Source: Sinohyriopsis cumingii
Lineage: Eukaryota > Mollusca > Bivalvia > Unionida > Unionidae
Assembly (NCBI GenBank): GCA_028554795.2
Contig: CM068842.1
Location: 24,524,590 to 24,588,589, forward strand
Length of the DNA: 64,000 bases
Reading direction: 5' to 3'
Numbering within the stretch: the first letter of the stretch is position 1; every line of letters starts with the position of its first letter. The position numbers and the translations under genes are program-made. Shown piece by piece: positions 18,566 through 26,639 of this stretch. The notes beneath the pieces are model-generated. The model searched no databases and was not told where the DNA came from. It worked only from the letters and a program-made list of their open reading frames with translations.

Positions 18566-19678
18566 ATGGAAAAAGTCTTAGCCAGCATTTACTACGATCC
18601 CTCCCATCCTGCAGGTTACGCAGGAGTTCAAAAATTGTATCGTGCTGCCAAAACGCGACTGAAAAGTCTCCGTTTACCTCAAGTGCAACGATGGTTACAA
18701 GAACAAGCTACCTACACTTTGCACAAACCCATTCGACGCAAGTTTGCCAGAAGTCGCACCCGAGTGGAAGGCATCGATCATCAATGGCAAGCCGATTTAG
18801 CCGATGTCTCTCATTTGGCCAGCTACAATCGTGGCTACAAATATTTGTTTTGTGTCATCGACGTCTTTTCCAAATTTGCCTGGATCGTGCCCTTGACTTC
18901 CAAATCGAGCAGCGAGTTAGTGCGAGCCCTGCAACGGGTGTTGAAACAAAGCGGTCGTCGCCCTCTTCGATGGCAAACGGACAAAGGCACCGAATTTCTG
19001 AACCAAGCTTTCCAAAAAGAATTAAAGAAACGTGACATTCATTTTTTTACCACCGAGAATCCCGAAACCAAAGCCAGCATCGTGGAACGTTTTCAACGTA
19101 CTTTGAAAGAACGCATGTGGAAATATTTTACGCATCACCACACTCTGAAGTACATCGACATCTTACCGCACCTGGTGCAAGCGTACAACCAATCTTACCA
19201 TCGAAGCATCGGACGTGCCCCGCAAGACGTGACTCCTGACAACGAAGTGCTGGTGTTTGAGCGCCTGTTTGGTACGTCCCCGACGAGGGCTGTCCCCAAG
19301 AAAAGTGGAGAGTTGACCGTAGGAGATTGGGTGCGCATTGGCAAAACCAAACGCACTTTTGACAAAGGTTACTTACCTAACTGGACGACCGAACTGTTTC
19401 GCGTCACTGGACGAGTGCATGGCCGTCATCCTGCCGTCTATAAATTGGAAGACATGAACGGAGAAGTACTCAAAGGAACGTTTTATTTGAACGAGTTACA
19501 ACGTGTCACCAAAAAAGAAGACGACGTGTACGACATCGAAAGCATTCTCGAACGCAGAACCCGTAAAGTGGGCAAACGACGTGTCAAAGAAGTCAAAGTA
19601 CGTTGGAAAGGATATCCACCCAGTTTCGATTCTTGGATCGACGCTTCGCAAGTCATCGACTATAAAAAGAAGAAGTGA
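18566..19678 (+). CDS. Retroviral-type integrase with chromodomain
   Basis: 370 aa. The DDE catalytic triad is visible: D77 (QADLAD), D139 (QTDKGTEF) and E174 (SIVERF). A C-terminal chromodomain covers about 322-368 (YDIESILERR, KVRWKGYP, DSWIDA). Integrase inserts the linear genome with 6-bp duplications, consistent with the TTCGAC pair. Chromodomains on integrases read histone marks and steer insertion, here possibly toward silent chromatin such as the older Polinton it landed in. Frame intact, no stops. Confidence 0.95.
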   Translation: MEKVLASIYYDPSHPAGYAGVQKLYRAAKTRLKSLRLPQVQRWLQEQATYTLHKPIRRKFARSRTRVEGIDHQWQADLADVSHLASYNRGYKYLFCVIDVFSKFAWIVPLTSKSSSELVRALQRVLKQSGRRPLRWQTDKGTEFLNQAFQKELKKRDIHFFTTENPETKASIVERFQRTLKERMWKYFTHHHTLKYIDILPHLVQAYNQSYHRSIGRAPQDVTPDNEVLVFERLFGTSPTRAVPKKSGELTVGDWVRIGKTKRTFDKGYLPNWTTELFRVTGRVHGRHPAVYKLEDMNGEVLKGTFYLNELQRVTKKEDDVYDIESILERRTRKVGKRRVKEVKVRWKGYPPSFDSWIDASQVIDYKKKK

Positions 19679-19683
19679 CCATC

Positions 19684-20100
19684 ATGCCCTTTCACACATC
19701 AGACGCAGCTACGTCGACCACTCCTTCTTCCCCTAGTTCTTCTGTGCAAGATTTACAAAAACAACCCTTGTGGGTGTGGTGTGGAGAACGTGTGCCTAAA
19801 ACGCAAATCGTCTTTTTCTGCCAAATCTTCGTGGTGTATTGTGTCATCGGGGCAGCCATTGCCAATTTGAGTTTGCAACAAGGAGACAAACAATTGTGGA
19901 CCATTTTATTGAGCAGTTGCATCGGTTACCTGCTTCCCAATCCCTCCCTGAAATTCTCCTCGAACGGGAACGTTGTGTCCAGTGCCAGTGCCAGTCACCA
20001 CTCCAACAACAACCACAACCAGAACCCCATTTTGGGCGGAGACACGCCTCTGACATCCACTAATATTCCCTCGGACAGCCACAGAACTCTGGAATTATGA
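19684..20100 (+). CDS. Two-helix membrane protein
   Basis: 138 aa. Hydrophobic segments KTQIVFFCQIFVVYCVIGA and WTILLSSCIGYLLP form two predicted membrane spans joined by a short NLSLQQGDKQ loop, followed by a Ser/Asn-rich tail. The ATG at 19684 was chosen because codons before it start with GTG. The stop overlaps the next ATG (ATGA). Proteins of this kind sit before the minor capsid gene in other Polintons; a virion membrane or entry role is possible but unproven. Confidence 0.65.
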   Translation: MPFHTSDAATSTTPSSPSSSVQDLQKQPLWVWCGERVPKTQIVFFCQIFVVYCVIGAAIANLSLQQGDKQLWTILLSSCIGYLLPNPSLKFSSNGNVVSSASASHHSNNNHNQNPILGGDTPLTSTNIPSDSHRTLEL

Positions 20101-21056
20101 GTCACCAAAACCAATTTTACTTAACCTTACCCAGTGACAGTTCCATGGAGGTGTTTCCCAACAACACGTTGTGCTGTTACACGGCCAAATTACCTCAGGC
20201 CATCCCCTTAGATCACGAAGCCCATTGGGAAGTGGCTTTAGTGGAAATGATTTACCCTACACAAATCAAAAACATCACTGAAACTCAAAACACTTTTGAC
20301 ATCGAAATTTTGGACCCAGCACTGCAGCAAACCATGACGGGCAGTCCTCAACATAACTCACATCTTGCAAAGGACCTATTACCCCGCAGCAGTGACTCTT
20401 CTCCTCTTTTCGTTTATCACTTTAAAATTAACTCAGGCCATTATTTTAGTGGTCAACATCTGGTGGAAGCCATCGCTGACAAATTCTATGCAACCTTTGA
20501 CAAAGTTCTGACCACAGCAAAAAAACGTGTCACCATCGAGTACCACAAACTGTCTCACCGTCTACTCATTAAATTTCAAAGTGAGGAAAAAAGTATACGT
20601 ATTAAATTTTGCCCTGAATTGTATGACATTTTGGGTGGAGACCTCAATATGATCACGGATAAGCAGACCAAAAAAATTATTAAAATGGCAGAGATTGACA
20701 ACGACATGCATTTTGCAAGGTATTTTCGTTTCCCGGTAGAACTGAACCAAGGACTGAATTTGATCTTCGTGTACTCCGATGTGGTGGAGTATAACGTGGT
20801 GGGACACACCTCCGTACCGTTACTACGTGTCATTCCTTTCAAAGTAAATTCTGCCACGGTCACTGACGAGGAAGGTGGAAACACTTACCACGTCCACCGC
20901 GAATTTGTCCATCCTCACTATTTGCCGGTCAGCAAGTCGTATTTGGACACGGTCAACATTGCTATAAAAGGAGATCTGGGACAAAATATTCCATTCACCA
21001 AAGGAAAAGTCACGGTGAAACTCCATTTTCGAAAACGGTTCTCTCACGACTCGTAA
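20097..21056 (+). CDS. Minor capsid protein (penton-like, PX)
   Basis: 319 aa. It begins with the characteristic FYLTLPSDSSMEVFPNNTL segment and then the LP-x-x-I-x-L...WEVALVEMIYP block of Polinton PX proteins, predicted in the literature to be the single-jelly-roll penton. Its place just upstream of the pVI-like and major capsid genes fits. No stops or frame breaks are visible. A TATA-like box inside its 3' end (20963-20970) may serve the next gene. Confidence 0.85.
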   Translation: MSHQNQFYLTLPSDSSMEVFPNNTLCCYTAKLPQAIPLDHEAHWEVALVEMIYPTQIKNITETQNTFDIEILDPALQQTMTGSPQHNSHLAKDLLPRSSDSSPLFVYHFKINSGHYFSGQHLVEAIADKFYATFDKVLTTAKKRVTIEYHKLSHRLLIKFQSEEKSIRIKFCPELYDILGGDLNMITDKQTKKIIKMAEIDNDMHFARYFRFPVELNQGLNLIFVYSDVVEYNVVGHTSVPLLRVIPFKVNSATVTDEEGGNTYHVHREFVHPHYLPVSKSYLDTVNIAIKGDLGQNIPFTKGKVTVKLHFRKRFSHDS

Positions 21057-21063
21057 GTAAGTC

Positions 21064-21480
21064 ATGTATCCAGTGTACCGAGGGGTGGCTCGACAGCGAG
21101 GACACGGTTTAGGAGACATGTTAAAATCGGCCTTTCGTTCGGTGGCCCCAGTCTTGAAACCGATGGTGACACGCGGATTGCACGCCTTGAAAGATGCGGC
21201 ACTGACGCAAGGCAAAGAATTTCTCCAAAATGTCATCATCGACAAACAAAACCCTAAAGAAGCCTTCATGAGGGCTGGCAAAAATGTCTTGCTGCAAACG
21301 GGCAAAGACATTTTAGGCCGACGAGACACACCTATAAATGCCCTGCACGTTACCGAGTCAGGCATTCAGCAAGGACAAGGCAGAAAGAGACGACGAAGAA
21401 AACACCCTTTCACCAGACTTCAAGCGAGAAAGGCCAAGAAAAGAAGAACCGTTCGAGACTTAGACGTTTTCGATTATTGA
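21064..21480 (+). CDS. pVI-like basic minor virion protein
   Basis: 138 aa. N-terminal GHGLGDMLKSAF and VAPVLKP form a Gly-rich amphipathic helix, typical of Polinton proteins placed between minor and major capsid genes and compared with adenovirus pVI. The C-terminus is strongly basic (RKRRRRKHPF and KAKKRR), suggesting DNA contact. Identity as a pVI analogue is by position and pattern. Confidence 0.68.
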   Translation: MYPVYRGVARQRGHGLGDMLKSAFRSVAPVLKPMVTRGLHALKDAALTQGKEFLQNVIIDKQNPKEAFMRAGKNVLLQTGKDILGRRDTPINALHVTESGIQQGQGRKRRRRKHPFTRLQARKAKKRRTVRDLDVFDY

Positions 21481-21493
21481 AACACAGAACAAA

Positions 21494-22810
21494 ATGATGC
21501 ACCGAGAGTCTTGCGCCTGTTCCAAGACGGAACTGGATCTGTTTGCCATGCCCCCCACCATGATGACCATGCAAGAATCCTAATGGGTGGAATTTAATCC
21601 CATCTCCTCACTGACCGATTCTGCTCCCATTGAGTTTGAAATCAAAGGACAGCCCGAAGATTACATCGATTTGAATAGCAGTTACTTGTACTTAAAAGTC
21701 AAAGTTCTAGATAAGGAAAATAAAACAGTAGATGTCGCTGAGAATATAGCTCCCGTCAACAATTTCATGCATTCCTTGTTCAGCTCAGTGGACTTGTACT
21801 TGAATAACAAACTAGTCAGCAGTAGCATGGATACTTACCCTTACCGTGCCTACCTGGAAAATCTCTTGACGTACGGAATAGATGCCAAGGATACTCATCT
21901 CAATGCTTGTGTGCTGTGGGAACCTGACGAAGCGAAGGAGTTTGACGACACAGATAAAGACAATAACGGCTTCGGGGAAAGACAAAAGAAAATCGTAGAT
22001 GGAAAGAGTTTAGAACTGATGGATCGTTTGCATTTGGACATGTGGTTGCAAGAGAAATATTTGCTGAACGGGGTCAATGTCCGCTTGAGACTGAATCGTA
22101 GCAGTACCGCTTTCCATTTGTTGGCTGATGAGGATGCTACTAAGACTGGCAATCCCAAAAGCCAAATCGATGAGGCCAAACTCTACGTACGACGCGTGGA
22201 AGTGTTACCTAAAGTGGGAAACGACATCAGTCAAACGTTGAGCAGAACCACCGCCAAGTATCCCATACGACGTGTGGAAGTGAAAACGTTCACCATTCCC
22301 GCTAACCAGCAATCCATAACCCAAGATCATCTGTTCCAAGGACAGTTACCCAAACGTTTGATCCTTGGTATGGTCGAGAATGAAGCCTTCAACGGAGCCT
22401 TCAAAAAAAATCCTTTCAACTTTCAACACTTCAACGTGAAGAAAGTCGAAGTCAGTCGTGATGGCAAGACCTTGTGTACCCGACCTTTCGAAACTGACTT
22501 TGAACCCACAAAGATGAATTACTTGAGATCGTACTTGTCCCTGTACGAAGCCACCGGCCAGTTATGAACCAACACCAGTCACGGCATTACGTACGACGAT
22601 TACGCAGGAGGCTATGCTTTGTGGGCTTTCGATTTCACTCCAGACCAAGGCAGTGACGAGGGACATTTCCACCCTATAAAATCTGGCCAGATTCGTGTGG
22701 AACTTCAGTTTGCAAAAGAACTGGCAGCGACAGTGAACGTCATCCTGTATGCAGAATTCGATAATACCATAGAAATCAACAGTTTGAGAGAAGTCATTCT
22801 AGACTATTAG
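21494..22810 (+). pseudogene. Major capsid protein (double jelly-roll, PY), two in-frame stops
   Basis: A single reading frame from ATG 21494 to the stop at 22810 covers a protein of about 438 codons, interrupted by TAA at 21581-21583 and TGA at 22565-22567. The segments between (21584-22564 and 22568-22810) are otherwise clean and keep the capsid signature: an EFEIKG strand, YIDLNSSYLYLKVKV, a FMHSLFSSVDLYLNNK block, and a C-terminal ALWAFDFTPD with a final NTIEINSLREVILDY-like strand. Both stops fit single base changes. This blocks a full-length product unless stops are read through or the assembly is wrong. Confidence 0.87.
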
Positions 22811-22815
22811 AAGCC

Positions 22816-23301
22816 ATGGAAGACTGTTATCCCTCTTTACTTAGTGGAGAAACTTTGGAGATGGAATGTGAGGAGACCGTGGAAAAAGAAGAAGTTATCA
22901 TGATGAAGTCAAGATGGCCAGAACAAGAAGCCCATTTAGTCTCCTGTTTTGCCAAACACTTGGTCGAAAAAATGACGGAATTGATCAAGAAAGATTGCTA
23001 TGGATGTCAAAACGATCATCCCAGTCAAATTCAACACGATAAATGCCTGATGTTGAGTCAAGAAGAAAAATTGGACGAGTATCTGGACGAAGCTTGGAGT
23101 CTCATCTCGAACAAAGACGTGTTGCACCAGTGGTATAAAGACTTGCGTGAACATTCTTGTCCACCATTAACCACTCAAGAGATCCATCGTATCGAAGCTC
23201 TCCTGAATCAGAGTGAGGAAACAGAACGAATAACCGTTTATTCGTCAGACATTTTCAAGCAAAAAGTCAGGATCGAATTGACGACGTATTATTACCTGTG
23301 A
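22816..23301 (+). CDS. Conserved Cys/His protein (CYGC-DHPSQ type), unknown
   Basis: 161 aa. The core KDCYGCQNDHPSQIQHDKCL is a Cys/His cluster that could bind zinc, followed by helices with LDEYLDEAWSLI and VLHQWYKDL. The motif is familiar from Polinton-derived proteins in invertebrates, but I know no function. It lies five bases after the major capsid stop, with a TATA-like box (22675-22681) inside the end of that gene. Confidence 0.62.
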   Translation: MEDCYPSLLSGETLEMECEETVEKEEVIMMKSRWPEQEAHLVSCFAKHLVEKMTELIKKDCYGCQNDHPSQIQHDKCLMLSQEEKLDEYLDEAWSLISNKDVLHQWYKDLREHSCPPLTTQEIHRIEALLNQSEETERITVYSSDIFKQKVRIELTTYYYL

Positions 23302-23332
23302 AGAAGAAGAAAAAAAAACAACACAGAAAACA

Positions 23333-23893
23333 ATGGATACCTGGGAACTTTATTACCTTTTGAACCACAGTTCGTATACGTCTTCTTGGAATCCTGTCGT
23401 CTGTGCTAAAGATGAACTCCCTCATCGCAAACCTAAAGACCATCAAGCTTACGTGATCAACACGGACGACAGTCATCTCCCAGGAACCCACTGGGTAGCC
23501 GTCTACTTTCCTCAAGAAGGATGTGTGGAATATTTCGATTCGTACGGATTGCCCCCTTTGGAAGACGATATCATCGACTTTATGAGAAGAAATGCTCAAA
23601 CCACCCGATTCAATAACGTGAAATTACAAGGCACAGATTCCTTGGTGTGTGGACAGTACTGTGTGTATTTTCTGCATCATCGCAGCCTGGGCTATTCCTT
23701 AGAACATTTAGTGACTCATTTCGATCCTCGTTCTTCTGCTAGAAACGATGTGAAAGTAGATCGATGGTTCTGTGACCATTATGCTTATCTTTTGTCTCAA
23801 GCTAGGAAACGTAGTGTCCATCAATGGCCTAATGATTTCCAACAGTGGAAATCACAATTTCATTCACAACGTTGTCAGCCCTGTTTAAAGTAG
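23333..23893 (+). CDS. Adenain-like cysteine protease (PRO)
   Basis: 186 aa. The catalytic triad of the adenain/Ulp1 (C5/C48) fold is visible: H53 in GTHWVAVYF, D69 (or E66) in EYFDSYG, and C106 in DSLVCGQYC, with oxyanion Q99 in KLQGTDS. The enzyme matures capsid proteins. Length is close to adenovirus protease (about 204). Frame intact. It is the last core gene before the mini-gene array. Confidence 0.92.
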   Translation: MDTWELYYLLNHSSYTSSWNPVVCAKDELPHRKPKDHQAYVINTDDSHLPGTHWVAVYFPQEGCVEYFDSYGLPPLEDDIIDFMRRNAQTTRFNNVKLQGTDSLVCGQYCVYFLHHRSLGYSLEHLVTHFDPRSSARNDVKVDRWFCDHYAYLLSQARKRSVHQWPNDFQQWKSQFHSQRCQPCLK

Positions 23894-24140
23894 ATTGAAA
23901 ATTGAAAAAAAATGTTTGTGATTTGAAAAAAATTGTTAGATGTTATAGTGATGGATTATTGTTAAAAAATGTTAGAGTTGTTGTTGTTTAGTGTTAAGTG
24001 ATTTATGAATAAAAATGTTGTGTCTTGAAAAAAATGCCTTTGTGGTTTGTTTAGCTATAAGACTGTTGGATTGATGCTCTTTGATTTCTTACTATCCCTC
24101 TCATGACATTCACTGAACGTTGCGGCTCGAAAACCGTGTG
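23894..24140 (+). other. 3' region of protease gene with poly(A) signal
   Basis: AT-rich untranslated region with AATAAA at 24008-24013. It contrasts with the histone-type ends of the next three genes. Confidence 0.55.
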
Positions 24141-24174
24141 GGGGATGTTTTCCTTCACGTCCGCGCTTTCACTT
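24141..24174 (+). promoter_or_regulatory. Mini-gene promoter module, copy 1
   Basis: GGGGATGTTTTCC followed by TCACGTCCGCGCTTTCA and TTTAA. The same module precedes the next two mini-genes (25000 and 25745), with a TATA-like sequence at the end of each. Confidence 0.65.
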
Positions 24175-24231
24175 TAAGAACCGGTTTGTTTCCAGTCTAA
24201 CCATCCATTGTCGACTCATCCTCCTACGAAG

Positions 24232-24591
24232 ATGTGCTCCAAACTAGCTAAGCTCAACGAAGCCTACGTGAATTTGCATAGGGTCAGACACAGTCTGATA
24301 CCGAAGCCAGAAGAAATAGAGAATGTGAGAATGTTAAAAATCACTGAAGACCTGATAGAAGAGCTCTTCAGAGAAGAAATGAACAGGGAGAAAGAAGAAT
24401 GGACAGAGAAGTACAGACTTCAGAGACAGCAGCAACAGCAGCAACAGCAGCAACAACAGCAGCAACCTGAACCTGACAGAGGCTTTGTCGATTGTCGTAT
24501 CGACACCAAAGAGTTCTTCTTCTCTTTCCGAAGAAGCAGACCTATCGCCAGAAAGTCTATCCTCAGAGGACATCGCATTCTTAGAAACTAA
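24232..24591 (+). CDS. Mini-gene 1: coiled-coil/polyQ protein
   Basis: 119 aa from the first ATG after the promoter module. An N-terminal helical part (KLAKLNEAYVNLHRVRHSL) and LIEELFREEMNREKEEW lead into a Gln run of about 13 and then a basic tail with RRSRPIARKSILRGHRIL. No family recognised. It shares its plan (short helix bundle, charged tail, histone-type 3' end) with mini-genes 2 and 3. Confidence 0.68.
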   Translation: MCSKLAKLNEAYVNLHRVRHSLIPKPEEIENVRMLKITEDLIEELFREEMNREKEEWTEKYRLQRQQQQQQQQQQQQQPEPDRGFVDCRIDTKEFFFSFRRSRPIARKSILRGHRILRN

Positions 24592-24621
24592 AAAAAGAAT
24601 GCCATAGCAAAACAAAAAAAC

Positions 24622-24661
24622 AGCCCTTTTCAGGGCTACCCCAATACTCTAGAAAAGAAAT
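24622..24661 (+). terminator. Histone-type 3' stem-loop, mini-gene 1
   Basis: AGCCCT-TTTC-AGGGCT at 24622-24637 with an A-rich 5' flank and ACCCC after it. TCTAGAAAAGAAATA lies about 11 bases further on, at the place of a histone downstream element. The hairpin differs from the GGCCCT version by a paired change (G-C to A-T at the stem base), which keeps pairing. Confidence 0.78.
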
Positions 24662-24999
24662 AACCATAGATTTGCCAATGTGTGTAGGTAGAGTAGTGTG
24701 TATATAAACACTAACTCTTTTATAAAAAATGTGAGAGTATGTGTTTGTGTGTTTGTGTGTTTGTAAGAGCTCACGTAAGTTGGTGTGGATAGTAGATTAA
24801 AATGGTGTATTTTTTGGTGTCTGAGGTGTATATTTGGGGTTAGATTGGATTGCTTTGCGTATGTGGATAGTCTATTGAAGTGATTTATAAAAAATTTTAA
24901 AATAGTGATGGGTAGCATAAAAAGTGAGTGTTTCTTTTAGGTCCGCGCGTTGTTGTTTTTTTTGGTCATGATCTAGGTAAGATGAATTTTATGTTATTA
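24662..24999. repeat. Mini-gene spacer, copy A
   Basis: Spacer with GT-rich stretches and GTGTATATAAACACTAAC, closely matching 25474-25650. Near 24941 a partial promoter module (GTCCGCGCG) appears. No coding frame. Confidence 0.6.
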
Positions 25000-25040
25000 G
25001 GGGATGTTTTCCATCACGTCCGCGCTTTCAGTATAAATTG
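25000..25040 (+). promoter_or_regulatory. Mini-gene promoter module, copy 2
   Basis: GGGGATGTTTTCC, then TCACGTCCGCGCTTTCA and GTATAAATT as the TATA box. The ATG at 25095 is about 60 bases downstream. Confidence 0.68.
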
Positions 25041-25094
25041 AAACTCGTTCGGCAGTCCAGCTACCCTTGTTGATTGATCAACACAGCCAGAAGA

Positions 25095-25403
25095 ATGATT
25101 AGCAGAATAGTGAAACTGTTAGAACTCCAGATGCACCTGGAATATGCCAGGCGCATAGTAAACGAACTATCAGCGGAGGCTATAGTAGAAGAAGCAAGAG
25201 TAAAGAAGGAAGAGGAGGAGAGAAGAGAGAGGGAAGAAGAGGAAAAGAAAAGAGAAGAGAGGATGTCGTTCAATATTCCCGAGACAGAGGATTGGGGTGT
25301 TGAAGCGAATCATCCTCCCTCTGCGCTCCCCAGAAGAAAGGTGAAAGAAGACTGGGGAAGAAGATGCGTGTGTGGCGCAAGGCCAGGACGGTGCAACCAT
25401 TAG
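25095..25403 (+). CDS. Mini-gene 2: charged coiled-coil protein
   Basis: 102 aa. An N-terminal amphipathic helix (RIVKLLELQMHLEYARRIV) is followed by a long Glu/Arg/Lys coiled coil (about 35-58), then NIPETEDWG and a C-terminal Cys cluster CVCGARPGRC. No family recognised. The old element carries a decayed homologue at 32329-32980 (split by a SINE), matching at both the N-terminal helix and the C-terminal VWRSA/CARPGRC-like end. Confidence 0.7.
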   Translation: MISRIVKLLELQMHLEYARRIVNELSAEAIVEEARVKKEEEERREREEEEKKREERMSFNIPETEDWGVEANHPPSALPRRKVKEDWGRRCVCGARPGRCNH

Positions 25404-25429
25404 ATAGGTGCATCAGGAGTTCAAAAAAC

Positions 25430-25472
25430 AGCCCTTTTCAGGGCTACCCAATACTCTAGAAAAGAAATAACG
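25430..25472 (+). terminator. Histone-type 3' stem-loop, mini-gene 2
   Basis: AGCCCT-TTTC-AGGGCT at 25430-25445, exact ACCCA at 25446-25450, A-rich 5' flank, and CTCTAGAAAAGAAATAAC at about 25455-25472 as a U7-type downstream element. Confidence 0.82.
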
Positions 25473-25473
25473 A

Positions 25474-25744
25474 TCAATTTGCCAATGTGTGTAGGTAGAG
25501 TAGTGTGTATATAAACACTAACTCTTTTTTAAGATAGTGTGAGGGTATGAGTTTGTGTGTTTGTGTGTTAGTGTTTGTAAGAGCTAAGGTATGTTTGTGT
25601 GAATAGTAGATTATGGGTTTCTTAGCGTGTCTGAAGAGTATAGTTAGGGTTATATTATATGAAATGAGAAAAGTAGGGGATGTTTTCCTTCACGTACGCG
25701 CGTTGATGGGTCATGATCTAGGTAAGATGAATTTTATGTTTTTA
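25474..25744. repeat. Mini-gene spacer, copy B, with partial promoter module
   Basis: A direct repeat of the spacer at 24662-24845, then a truncated promoter module at 25676-25704 (GGGGATGTTTTCCTTCACG). The partial module suggests unequal crossing-over or deletion of a former unit. Confidence 0.6.
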
Positions 25745-25784
25745 GGGGATGTTTTCCATCACGTCCGCGCTTTCACTATAATAA
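25745..25784 (+). promoter_or_regulatory. Mini-gene promoter module, copy 3
   Basis: GGGGATGTTTTCC, then TCACGTCCGCGCTTTCA and CTATAATAA. The ATG at 25832 is about 55 bases downstream of the TATA-like sequence. Confidence 0.68.
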
Positions 25785-25831
25785 CCCACAGTATTCGTCG
25801 TTCAAACCATTCTGCAAAGAATAAAAAGAAG

Positions 25832-26221
25832 ATGGCGTCAAACCAAATGGACAAAATACAAACCTTGCAAGACGTTTTAGACAACTTAGGAATAATGGAA
25901 CAGATGCTATTAAGACTGGTTGAAGACCATTATTCCTATAGTCCCCATCGTGTGAAGATGGAAATTAATAATTTAAGGAAAGCAAAGGACAAGATTAGTG
26001 GTGTAATGAAAGAGATCAAGGAGGAGAAGGAGGATGAAGAGGAAAGAATAAGAATACGCAATTGGAACGAAAAAATTGAAAAAGAAGAAGAAAATGAAAA
26101 GAGGAAGAAAGAAGAGGAGGAAGAGAAGAAGAAAGAAGAGGAGGAGGAGAAGAAAAAAAAGAAAGAGAAGAAGAGTGTAGGAGATAAAATAAGAACTTGG
26201 TGGAGGAAAAGAAGAAATTAG
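25832..26221 (+). CDS. Mini-gene 3: Lys/Glu coiled-coil protein
   Basis: 129 aa. N-terminal helices (MDKIQTLQDVLDNLGIMEQ, then LLRLVEDHY) are followed by KMEINNLRKAKDKI and a long K/E-rich single-helix-like tract to about residue 118, ending KIRTWWRKRRN. No family recognised. The stop is 16 bases before the TIR hairpin, so its transcript would end in the histone-type hairpin supplied by the TIR. The in-frame open stretch above the ATG covers the promoter and is not coding. A decayed relative is at 33629-34020. Confidence 0.7.
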   Translation: MASNQMDKIQTLQDVLDNLGIMEQMLLRLVEDHYSYSPHRVKMEINNLRKAKDKISGVMKEIKEEKEDEEERIRIRNWNEKIEKEEENEKRKKEEEEEKKKEEEEEKKKKKEKKSVGDKIRTWWRKRRN

Positions 26222-26232
26222 AAGAAGAAAAC

Positions 26233-26549
26233 CCAAAGGCCCTTTTCAGGGCCAGCCATATTTCTCGAAAAGAGATAGTCTTTGAATTGCCTACCCCTTT
26301 TTTTAAAAAAATTTTTAAAAAAAATCCCATGTTAAATTCCCCTTGTCCGTAGAGTGACCCACGATTTATCGCCATGTTAAATTCCCCTTGTCCGTAAAGT
26401 GGCCCACGATTTATTCCCATGTTAATTCCCCTTGTCCGTAGATTTGCCCACGATTTTTCTCCATGTTAAATTTCCATTGTCCGTAGATTTGCCCAAGGGG
26501 TTTTGTAATGCTAATTCCCATTGTCCGTAGGGTGCCCCCCTTCACTACT
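26233..26549 (-). repeat. Right terminal inverted repeat, 317 bp
   Basis: Inverse of 6811-7127 with the same length; differences are confined to the A/T runs around 26298-26324. It ends CTTCACTACT immediately before the TTCGAC duplication. Confidence 0.95.
26238..26277 (+). terminator. Histone-type 3' stem-loop in right TIR (outward)
   Basis: GGCCCT-TTTC-AGGGCC at 26238-26253, preceded by CCAAA and followed by AGCCA, one base off ACCCA. GAAAAGAGATAG lies at about 26267-26278. It serves mini-gene 3 and is the mirror of 7107-7122. Confidence 0.78.
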
Positions 26550-26555
26550 TTCGAC
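26550..26555. repeat. Target-site duplication TTCGAC, right copy
   Basis: Identical to 6805-6810. Confidence 0.93.
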
Positions 26556-26632
26556 GTTTTGGGCATTCTGGAACCCCAATGTCCTTTTTCTTCGTTCTTA
26601 TGCCCTACACGTCTTCCCCAAGATAAAGAGAG
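26556..26632 (-). pseudogene. Old Polinton: 5' half of zinc-knuckle gene
   Basis: On the minus strand this reads as the first zinc knuckle (KGHW preserved, cysteines partly lost). It continues the fragment at 6597-6804 across the inserted element. Confidence 0.68.
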
Positions 26633-26639
26633 TCTACCT

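Larger units (their letters stand above)
6811..26549 (+). mobile_element. Full-length Maverick/Polinton (adintovirus-like) element
   Basis: A 19,739-bp self-synthesising DNA transposon, or integrated virus-like genome, with termini AGTAGTGAAGG, 317-bp inverted repeats and a perfect 6-bp target duplication. It carries the diagnostic set: protein-primed DNA polymerase B, retroviral-type integrase, packaging ATPase, adenain-type protease, and major and minor capsid proteins, plus core-like basic proteins. It differs from its AT-rich surroundings in base composition and gene density. The polymerase is frameshifted and the major capsid gene has two in-frame stops, so this copy would need help in trans. 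It sits inside an older relative. Confidence 0.96.

Noticed and set aside
24141..24153. NF-kB site in the mini-gene module
   Set aside because: GGGGATGTTTTCC is longer than a kB site (GGGRNYYYCC) by three bases, so I keep it only as an unnamed module.
25973..26420. Minus-strand open frames opposite mini-gene 3
   Set aside because: They are complements of the K/E-rich coding repeat and run into the TIR; no promoter or domain.
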